Positions 14,916 through 19,531 of a stretch of DNA of 19,531 bases are shown here, piece after piece. Numbering within the stretch: the stretch's first letter is position 1; every line of letters begins with the position of its first letter. The position numbers and the translations under genes were made by a program. This stretch comes from CAKTOF01 sp964523945 (GTDB lineage: Bacteria > Bacillota > Clostridia > Oscillospirales > Oscillospiraceae). The notes beneath the pieces are model-generated. The model did no database searches. It saw only the letters and a program-made list of their open reading frames with translations, and had not been told where the DNA came from. The stretch spans positions 1 to 19,531 of the forward strand of contig CAZGBU010000031.1 of the NCBI GenBank assembly GCA_964523945.1, in the 5' to 3' direction.

Positions 14916-16547
14916 TTACCGGTCGCCGGATCCCGCACCGGCGAGCTGTTCGCCGAGCGCGTAGCCCAGCGTCAGCGCCATGCCAATGCTGATCCCGTTG
15001 ACCGGCGAGGTGTACTGCAGCGGAAAGCGCCCGCCTGAACAGTTGCCTGTCGCATACAATCCCGGAATCGGTTCAAACGACAGATCCACGCAGTTCTGTG
15101 TCCCGTCAACCTCAAGGCCCGCCAGCGACACGAGGACCATGTTCGTCAACTTTGGCGAGCCGAACGCATAAAAAGGCGGCTTCTCAATTGCGCGCAGCAT
15201 GGAGCGGTCCTTGCCGAAGTCGCGGTCGACTCCCTCGTGACACCAGCGATTGTAACGCGCAACTGACGCGAGGAAGTTCTCTTTCCGCTCGCCGGTCAGG
15301 CCCAAATCGTCCGCCAGCTCGTCAAGCGTTTCAGCACAGTAGATCGTGCAGCGGCCGGATGCACAGCCGTCTTTCCCGGCGCTGCGCGCGCCCTCCATCA
15401 CTGCCGCAAGATCCCGGCGCATTGGCTCGCCCCAATACTTCAGGTTAAAGTGCGCCGCCATCTGATGGTAGTACGTCTGCTCCCAGTCGCCGTCCCAGAT
15501 GGCATAAAGCAGCCCCGCAGGCTGTCTCGCACCATGTACGGCAGCCACGGACGGCCCGCCGAACGCTTCGTTGCAGTAGCGCCGACCGTCGCGGTTGAGC
15601 CAAAGCGTCGCGATCGTGCCGCCCGGTCCCATCGGCGCGGCATGCGCGCCGCCCATGGCACCGCGTGGACCAAGCTCCATCCGCGCGCCGGCCCACAGCC
15701 CCATCCGGATGCCGGAGCCATCGCGTCCCGCGCCGCGCAGCGCAACGCCGGCATTTGTCTCGGCCGCCTCGGTACACAGTGCGCGCAGCATCTCCCCATC
15801 GCCGGAAAAATCACCCGCCGCGAGCACAACGCCGCGCGAAGCGCGCACACGGAGGACCGTCCCGTTTGCATCCCGACAAAGCACCCCCGTGACACGTCCG
15901 TCCTCGCGCTCGAGCCGGAGCGCCGTTGTGCCGAACAGGATCCGCGCGCCGTACGACTGTGCACGCGCAATACCGGCGCGCATGGCTGTGCGCATCAGCT
16001 CCCCCGGCAGTTCTGCTGCGCCGGGATAGGATGTAAACGGGCCGGCACGGTGCGAATAGTCCGGTGCCATCGGCCAGTTGAGCACCGCAATTTCACTGCG
16101 CTGCCGCTCATCCAGCGGCTCGATGAACCAGTCGAACGCCTCGCCGCTGCGGCAGGCAAACGTCCGCAGCAGCACCGGATGCGCCCGCCCGGCACACTGG
16201 AGCTGATAGCTCTGGATGAATTCGGTCGGATCATAGGCCGGCACACCATGGCTGCGCTGCCAGGCCGAGTTGATATGACCGATGTCAAAGCCCAATGCGG
16301 CATACTGCCGTTCGGCCTGTGCTTCGATCAGGCAGACGTCCGCCCCCAGCTCTGCGGCCCGGCGCGCGCAGGCCAGCCCCGCATGTCCTGCGCCGACCAC
16401 CGCCACGTCCGCCGTCAGCGTCTGTGCCGGTTCCGGCAGCTCCGGCGGCGTGCCAAGCCAGGCCGGCGGGGCGATCTCGAGTCTCTCCTCACGCCGCGGC
16501 GGCGCCTGCGTTCCCGGGCCGCCCAGACGGCCAAATTTTTCTGCCAT
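14916..16547 (-). CDS. FAD-dependent oxidoreductase, fumarate reductase flavoprotein type
   Basis: Flavoprotein of the FAD_binding_2 (fumarate reductase/succinate dehydrogenase-like) family. The 543-residue product has an N-terminal extension of about 45 residues, then the dinucleotide fold VAVVGAGHAGLACAR (GAGHAG 52-57, acidic Glu75 at the end of strand 2). Further on are VVLAAGDFSGDGEML, RDGRRYCNEAFGG and the C-terminal FAD motif GLYATGNCSGG (496-506) followed by the SPVNGISIGMALTLGYALG helix. No signal peptide, haem-binding or covalent-FMN domain is present, so it looks like a cytoplasmic single-domain reductase. ATG 16547 (MAEKFGRLGG) fits the promoter and start distance; a longer open frame reaches 16883 but overlaps that promoter and yabP. 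Relatives reduce many unsaturated acids and steroids; the substrate here cannot be assigned. It is monocistronic. Confidence 0.88.
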   Translation of the reverse strand: MAEKFGRLGGPGTQAPPRREERLEIAPPAWLGTPPELPEPAQTLTADVAVVGAGHAGLACARRAAELGADVCLIEAQAERQYAALGFDIGHINSAWQRSHGVPAYDPTEFIQSYQLQCAGRAHPVLLRTFACRSGEAFDWFIEPLDERQRSEIAVLNWPMAPDYSHRAGPFTSYPGAAELPGELMRTAMRAGIARAQSYGARILFGTTALRLEREDGRVTGVLCRDANGTVLRVRASRGVVLAAGDFSGDGEMLRALCTEAAETNAGVALRGAGRDGSGIRMGLWAGARMELGPRGAMGGAHAAPMGPGGTIATLWLNRDGRRYCNEAFGGPSVAAVHGARQPAGLLYAIWDGDWEQTYYHQMAAHFNLKYWGEPMRRDLAAVMEGARSAGKDGCASGRCTIYCAETLDELADDLGLTGERKENFLASVARYNRWCHEGVDRDFGKDRSMLRAIEKPPFYAFGSPKLTNMVLVSLAGLEVDGTQNCVDLSFEPIPGLYATGNCSGGRFPLQYTSPVNGISIGMALTLGYALGEQLAGAGSGDR

Positions 16548-16604
16548 AGGTTTCGTGCTTCCTTTCTGTCCGCATCCGCGTGTGCAATGCAGTTTCTCAG
16601 GTCT

Positions 16605-16633
16605 TTTATAGCATCCGCCGGCTGGCGCGTCAA
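16605..16633 (-). promoter_or_regulatory. Promoter of the FAD oxidoreductase gene
   Basis: On the minus strand TTGACG (16633-16628) is separated by 17 bases from TATAAA (16610-16605), with an extended -10 TGC just before it. The leader to ATG 16547 is about 50 bases and contains AAAGGAAG. This strong vegetative-type promoter fixes the gene start below 16600 and argues against the longer open frame. Confidence 0.8.
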
Positions 16634-16655
16634 GCACACGCCGCTGCGTTTTCCC

Positions 16656-16686
16656 GGCATATCCGCGCCGGCGCGTCCATATACAT
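16656..16686 (+). promoter_or_regulatory. Sigma-E-like sporulation promoter upstream of yabP
   Basis: GCATATC (16657-16663) matches the mother-cell sigma-E -35 consensus KMATATT at six of seven positions. After 14 bases comes CATATACAT (16678-16686), close to the sigma-E -10 CATACAMT. The predicted start near 16693 leaves a very short leader with AGGAGG at 16702-16707. In Bacillus yabP and yabQ are sigma-E genes, so position and sequence agree. It runs divergently from the FAD gene promoter. Confidence 0.6.
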
Positions 16687-16715
16687 GGTATCAGACCGCA
16701 CAGGAGGTGCCTGCG

Positions 16716-16997
16716 ATGGCTTATATGGAAGAAACTGCGGCCACCGGCCCGCACAAAATCGATTTGGACGGCCGCAGCCGGCTGAATGTGACCGGCGTAC
16801 AGGATGTGGAAAGCTTTGACGAGCAGTCCGTCGTGCTCTATACCACGCAGGGCACTCTGATCATCCGCGGCGAGACGCTGCATCTGCGCATGCTCTCGCT
16901 CGAGGGCGGTCAGGTTGCCGTCGACGGGAAGATCGATTCTCTGACCTACGAGGACGACGCACCGGGCGGCGGCTTCCTCTCGCGGCTGTTCCGCTGA
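16716..16997 (+). CDS. yabP: YabP, sporulation protein
   Basis: Spore-coat or envelope assembly protein of the YabP/YqfC family, needed for sporulation in Bacillus subtilis. The 93-residue product matches the family in length and pattern: a beta-rich fold with RSRLNVTGVQDVESFDEQ (about 20-37), LYTTQGTLIIRGETLHLRML (about 41-60) and EGGQVAVDGKIDSLTYED (63-80). GGAGG at 16703-16707 is eight bases before ATG 16716. Its TGA overlaps the ATG of yabQ by one base (TGATG), so the two are translationally coupled. The open frame extends far upstream, antisense to the FAD gene; the start chosen here is set by the ribosome binding site and homology. Confidence 0.93.
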   Translation: MAYMEETAATGPHKIDLDGRSRLNVTGVQDVESFDEQSVVLYTTQGTLIIRGETLHLRMLSLEGGQVAVDGKIDSLTYEDDAPGGGFLSRLFR

Positions 16998-17728
16998 TGG
17001 AGCAGCCGATTACCATGCAGGCGGCACAGTTTTCGCTCTCTGCTGCCGCGGGGCTGATGCTGGGCGTACTCTATGACATCCTGCGCGCAATGCGCCGGCG
17101 CGTGCGCTGGGTCCAGATCCCGCTCGACGTGCTGTTTTTCCTGCTTGCGCTCGCCGGGCTGCTGCTCGAGGCGCTCTACATCGGCCGCGGCCGGTTTCGG
17201 ATCTTTATGGGACTGGGCACGCTGCTCGGCGCAGCGTTCTGGTTTCTGACGCTGAGCGGTCCGTTTTTATCGCTGTTGGACGCCGTTTTCAGATTCTTTT
17301 GGCACATACTGCAGCTGGTTTTCGCCCCAATTCGAGCTGCGTGCCAGTTCCTCGCCACAATTCTAAAAAAAGGCTTTGCTTTTTGCAAAAAGTTTGGTAC
17401 AATGATAAAAACTGCGCTTGGATCCGCTGTGAAGCGGATTCTGCCGCTGGGAGGGACCCCGCATGAAGCTCGGACGATCGTCGCTGATTACAAAATTGAT
17501 CATACTGGTTCTGGCGGTGTATGCTACCGTTACCCTGGTCACGCTGCAGTCTCAGATCATGGACAAGCGCGAGCAGGCCGAATCGCTCCAGGCCCAGATC
17601 GCCTCCTGCGAGCAGGAAAATCAGCGTCTGAGCGACGCCATCGAGGTCGCAAACACGGCCGATGGCGTGCAGCAGATCGCGCGCAGCAAGCTCGGGCTCG
17701 TCACAGAGGGCGAAATCGTCTTTTATGA
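16997..17728 (+). CDS. yabQ: YabQ, spore cortex/coat membrane protein; stop codon apparently lost
   Basis: Membrane protein of the YabQ family, required for spore cortex formation in Bacillus. Residues 1-110 are typical: about four hydrophobic segments with LSAAAGLMLGVLYDILRAMRR near the start, followed by a basic helical tail to about residue 155 (KKFGTMIKTALGSAVKRIL). The frame as sequenced then has no stop and runs to 17728, giving 243 residues. The last 88 or so are Arg-, Gly- and Ala-rich with no family likeness and lie out of frame over nearly all of divIC. In the -1 frame a TGA at 17464-17466 overlaps the divIC ATG as ATGA, the usual coupled arrangement. A one-base change near GGGAGGG (17449-17455) would restore that end, so the functional protein probably ends near 17466. 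Confidence 0.8.
   Translation: MEQPITMQAAQFSLSAAAGLMLGVLYDILRAMRRRVRWVQIPLDVLFFLLALAGLLLEALYIGRGRFRIFMGLGTLLGAAFWFLTLSGPFLSLLDAVFRFFWHILQLVFAPIRAACQFLATILKKGFAFCKKFGTMIKTALGSAVKRILPLGGTPHEARTIVADYKIDHTGSGGVCYRYPGHAAVSDHGQARAGRIAPGPDRLLRAGKSASERRHRGRKHGRWRAADRAQQARARHRGRNRLL
17376..17403 (+). promoter_or_regulatory. Candidate vegetative promoter for divIC inside yabQ
   Basis: TACAAT (17398-17403, five of six) is preceded by TGG (17395-17397), making an extended -10. The -35 is weak (TTGCTT at 17376, spacing 16). Transcription would start near 17410 and give divIC a leader of about 53 bases. It lies in an AT-rich patch that is otherwise unusual here. Confidence 0.5.
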
Positions 17729-17741
17729 CGTCGGCAACTAA
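17463..17741 (+). CDS. divIC: DivIC/FtsB family septum formation initiator
   Basis: Small bitopic division protein that, with FtsL and DivIB, activates septal peptidoglycan synthesis. The 92-residue product has a short basic N-terminus, one membrane helix (about 9-28), a coiled coil (about 29-63, rich in Gln/Glu/Leu heptads) and the conserved end IARSKLGLVTEGEIVFYDV (72-90). GGAGGG at 17450-17455 is seven bases before ATG 17463. Its place after yabPQ and before an S1-domain gene matches Bacillus and many clostridia. A promoter inside yabQ would allow expression in growing cells, independent of the sporulation promoter upstream of yabP. Confidence 0.93.
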   Translation: MKLGRSSLITKLIILVLAVYATVTLVTLQSQIMDKREQAESLQAQIASCEQENQRLSDAIEVANTADGVQQIARSKLGLVTEGEIVFYDVGN

Positions 17742-17764
17742 CAAAGGAGGACTTCCGTCGGCAC

Positions 17765-18220
17765 ATGGAGTTTGAAATCGGTTCTGTCATCGAGGGTACT
17801 GTCAAATCTATCACCAGCTTCGGCGCGTTCATCACGCTGCCGGGCGGCAAGACGGGAATGGTTCACATTTCCGAGGTCGCCAACACATACGTCAACGACA
17901 TCCATGAATTTCTGCAGGAGAATCAGACCGTCAAGGTAAAAGTCCTGTCGATCGATCCGGCGGGCAAGATCGGCCTGTCCATCAAGAAGGCCGCACCGGC
18001 CCCGGCGCGGCCGGCACGCAGCAGCGGGCAGCGGCCTGGTTCTGCCAACCGGCAGGGCGGTGCGCAGCGGCAGAACAATGGGCCGCGGCCAAGCGCACAG
18101 CATGCGGCCGAGCCGCTCGATTTCGAGGCCAAGCTCAAGCGCTTTATGGCCGACTCCGACAGTAAGCTCGCCTCCGCCCGGCAGTACAGCGACCACCGTA
18201 CCCGCAGCCGGCGAAAATAA
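17765..18220 (+). CDS. S1 RNA-binding domain protein (YabR-like)
   Basis: Small RNA-binding protein of the YabR/general stress protein 13 type. Residues 5-73 are a complete S1 domain: GSVIEGTVKSITSFGAFITL, then GKTGMVHISEVANTYVNDI and VKVKVLSIDPAGKIGLSIK. Residues 75-117 are a low-complexity linker rich in Pro, Arg, Gln, Gly and Asn. A final amphipathic helix, DFEAKLKRFMADSDSKL (119-135), is followed by a basic tail ending RTRSRRK. This linker-plus-helix layout is common in clostridial YabR relatives, which associate with ribosomes or mRNA. AAAGGAGG at 17743-17750 is 14 bases from ATG 17765, longer than usual, with no in-frame start between them. It is the last gene of the yabP-divIC block. 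Confidence 0.92.
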   Translation: MEFEIGSVIEGTVKSITSFGAFITLPGGKTGMVHISEVANTYVNDIHEFLQENQTVKVKVLSIDPAGKIGLSIKKAAPAPARPARSSGQRPGSANRQGGAQRQNNGPRPSAQHAAEPLDFEAKLKRFMADSDSKLASARQYSDHRTRSRRK

Positions 18221-18231
18221 TCTGTCCTTTT

Positions 18232-18256
18232 CCCCTTTCCGCATTGCGGAAAGGGG
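18232..18256 (+). terminator. Terminator after the S1-domain gene
   Basis: A perfect 11-bp stem (18232-18242 with 18246-18256) with a three-base loop is followed by TTTT. It starts 12 bases after the stop codon and closes the yabP-yabQ-divIC-S1 unit. The right arm overlaps the -35 region of the next promoter. Confidence 0.88.
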
Positions 18257-18272
18257 TTTTACTCTGTATAAT
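18244..18272 (+). promoter_or_regulatory. Promoter of the short-chain dehydrogenase gene
   Basis: A perfect TATAAT (18267-18272) has TTGCGG (18244-18249) at 17 bases upstream. The -35 half lies inside the terminator hairpin of the previous gene. Transcription would start near 18279, leaving a leader of about 28 bases with AAGGAG at 18292-18297. Confidence 0.7.
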
Positions 18273-18306
18273 AGACAGTTGTCACCCCTGTAAGGAGAGG
18301 ATGCAG

Positions 18307-19011
18307 ATGGATGTTGTGATCACCGGCGGCTCGCGCGGGATCGGCGCCGCCGCCGTCGAGCTGTTTCGCCGCCAGGGCGACCGGGTCTGGTTTCTGTATG
18401 AGAAAAACCATGCGGCCGCCAAGGCGCTTTCCGAACGAACCGGCGCACAGCCGCTGTGCGCTGACGTCGCCGATGAGGCCGCCGTGAACGCCGCCTTTGC
18501 CCAGATTCCAAACGTCGACGTGCTCATCAACAATGCCGGCATTGCCCACTACGGTCTGATCTCACAGATCGACCCCGCCGTGTGGGACCGACTGTTCGCC
18601 GTCAATGTCAAGGGTATCTACCATACGGCGCGCGCCGCCCTGCCCCACTTCCTGCAAAAGCAGTCCGGCGTGATTCTCAACGTCTCAAGCATGTGGGGGC
18701 TGGTGGGTGCCTCGTGCGAGACAACCTACGCCGCAACCAAAGGCGCAGTGATCGCACTGACAAAATCGCTGGCCAAGGAGCTCGCTCCGAGCGGCGTGCG
18801 CTGCAACTGCATCGCACCCGGCGTTGTGCGCACGCAGATGCTCTCGCCATTTTCCGAGCAGGAGCTCTGCGACCTTGCGGACGAGACGCCGCTCGGCCGG
18901 CTTGGCACACCGGAGGAGATCGCGCAGGCGATGGCCTATCTGGCCTCACCCGCCGGTTCGTTCATCACCGGGCATGTGCTGAGCCTCAACGGCGGCTTTG
19001 TGATCGACTGA
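18307..19011 (+). CDS. Short-chain dehydrogenase/reductase, FabG-like
   Basis: NAD(P)-dependent oxidoreductase of the classical SDR family, cytoplasmic. The 234-residue product shows the cofactor motif TGGSRGIG (6-13), NNAG (75-78), catalytic Asn100 (AVNVKG), Ser128 (NVSS), Tyr141 and Lys145 (YAATK), PGVVRTQM downstream and the C-terminal FITGHVLSLNGGF. Overall it resembles 3-oxoacyl-ACP reductase FabG, but at 234 residues it is slightly short, and there are no other fatty acid genes nearby, so a stand-alone reductase of unknown substrate is equally possible. ATG 18307 has AAGGAG nine bases upstream; the ATG at 18301 is only three bases from it and less likely. A CLC gene follows after 22 bases, probably co-transcribed. 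Confidence 0.92.
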   Translation: MDVVITGGSRGIGAAAVELFRRQGDRVWFLYEKNHAAAKALSERTGAQPLCADVADEAAVNAAFAQIPNVDVLINNAGIAHYGLISQIDPAVWDRLFAVNVKGIYHTARAALPHFLQKQSGVILNVSSMWGLVGASCETTYAATKGAVIALTKSLAKELAPSGVRCNCIAPGVVRTQMLSPFSEQELCDLADETPLGRLGTPEEIAQAMAYLASPAGSFITGHVLSLNGGFVID

Positions 19012-19033
19012 GCCGGGCGGGGAGGTGGACAGG

Positions 19034-19531
19034 TTGCGCGAGAGATTTCAGGAACTTCTGCTGTCGCGGGCGCAGCGCGGCGGGCTGTATCTGCGCACGC
19101 TGATCAAATGGGTACTCTGTGCACTGGTCACGGGCGGCATCTGCAGCCTGATCGGCACCGCATTTCACTACGCCATCGACACCGTCACGGCGCTGCGCGG
19201 CGCACACGGCTGGCTGCTGTATTTGCTGCCCGCAGCAGGGCTGGTCATTGTCGCGCTCTATCGCGTGTGCGGCGTCGAGCGCGACGAGGGCACCAATCTG
19301 GTGCTCAAATCCATCCGGCTCGACAATGACATCCCGCTGAATATGGGGCCGCTGATCTTTGTCGGTACGGTGCTGACGCATCTGTGCGGCGGCTCGGCCG
19401 GACGCGAAGGCGCAGCGCTGCAGATCGGCGGCAGCGTCGGCACATTTCTCGGCAGGCTGTTCTGTCTCGACCAGAAAGACCTGCACATCATCACCATGTC
19501 CGGCATGAGCGCGCTGTTTGCGGCGCTGTTC
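19034..19531 (+). CDS. CLC-family anion channel/antiporter, 5' part, TTG start
   Basis: Membrane protein of the CLC family of chloride or fluoride channels and proton antiporters; 166 codons are present and the gene runs off the window. Membrane segments are visible at about residues 23-45, 58-76 and 105-118. The second anion-filter motif is clear: GGSAGREGAALQIGGSVG (119-136), with the gating glutamate at Glu125 in GREG. The first motif, GSGIP in chloride CLCs, is replaced by GTNLV (86-90). That replacement is reminiscent of fluoride-type CLC-F proteins, but only half the protein is available. The TTG at 19034 follows GGAGG by eight bases; a GTG at 19025 in the same frame overlaps the ribosome binding site. 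It lies 22 bases after the dehydrogenase gene. Confidence 0.85.
   Translation, partial: MRERFQELLLSRAQRGGLYLRTLIKWVLCALVTGGICSLIGTAFHYAIDTVTALRGAHGWLLYLLPAAGLVIVALYRVCGVERDEGTNLVLKSIRLDNDIPLNMGPLIFVGTVLTHLCGGSAGREGAALQIGGSVGTFLGRLFCLDQKDLHIITMSGMSALFAALF

Noticed and set aside
15450..16715. Upstream extension of yabP to a 515-residue frame
   Set aside because: The extra part is antisense to the FAD oxidoreductase gene, and the real start is fixed by a consensus ribosome binding site and the normal 93-residue family length.
16548..16883. Longer N-terminus for the FAD oxidoreductase
   Set aside because: It would read through the predicted promoter and across yabP, and the added residues look like no domain.
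18244..18306. Earlier TTG or ATG starts for the short-chain dehydrogenase
   Set aside because: The TTG at 18244 lies inside the terminator and promoter, and ATG 18301 is too close to the ribosome binding site; the protein then starts directly with the Rossmann strand at 18307.
1..19531. CRISPR arrays, insertion sequences, tRNA genes, riboswitches and phage genes
   Set aside because: No regularly spaced repeats, terminal inverted repeats with a transposase, cloverleaf-like sequences or known riboswitch cores were seen on either strand by eye.

Overview
The window reads as a GC-rich, endospore-forming Firmicute of the Clostridia, most likely an Oscillospirales-type anaerobe. The evidence is the yabP-yabQ-divIC-yabR order of sporulation and division genes, a SecA with the C-terminal zinc motif, a PstSCAB-PhoU cluster followed by a separate Na+/phosphate symporter, a YtrA-type GntR/ABC operon, and strong AAGGAGG-type ribosome binding sites. 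The taxonomic call is inference from gene content; there is no rRNA or tRNA here.

Layout, left to right. (1) 1-2428, plus strand: phosphate uptake, with the end of pstC, then pstA, pstB and phoU packed tightly as one operon. (2) 2429-4319: a regulatory gap with 11-bp-spaced TT(T/A)ACA repeats that look like a PhoP box and a long hairpin that buries the next ribosome binding site, then a Na+/Pi symporter with a fused PhoU-like tail. (3) 4334-6388: a free-standing transcription unit with its own promoter and terminator encoding a 612-residue leaderless protein that looks like a right-handed beta-helix. I do not recognise it as any characterised protein. (4) 6424-9531: a GntR (YtrA-type) repressor, ABC ATPase and ABC permease operon with a clear promoter and a matching operator. 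A bidirectional terminator separates it from the converging minus-strand genes.

(5) 9606-14711, minus strand: secA, pgeF (YfiH) and an orphan oligopeptide-binding-type lipoprotein, probably one transcript reading from secA downward. (6) 14916-16547, minus strand: a cytoplasmic FAD-dependent oxidoreductase of the fumarate-reductase flavoprotein type with its own promoter and terminator. (7) 16656-18256, plus strand: yabP, yabQ, divIC and an S1-domain (YabR-like) gene. A promoter resembling sigma-E sites lies upstream of yabP and a vegetative-type extended -10 lies inside yabQ ahead of divIC. (8) 18267-19531, plus strand: a short-chain dehydrogenase and the start of a CLC-family anion channel or antiporter, cut by the window edge.

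Most of the window is housekeeping. The parts most worth a second look are the hairpin and Pho-box-like region between phoU and the symporter, the unrecognised beta-helix protein with homologous caps at both ends, and the missing stop codon of yabQ, whose frame runs through nearly all of divIC. No mobile elements, CRISPR arrays, RNA genes or phage genes were seen.
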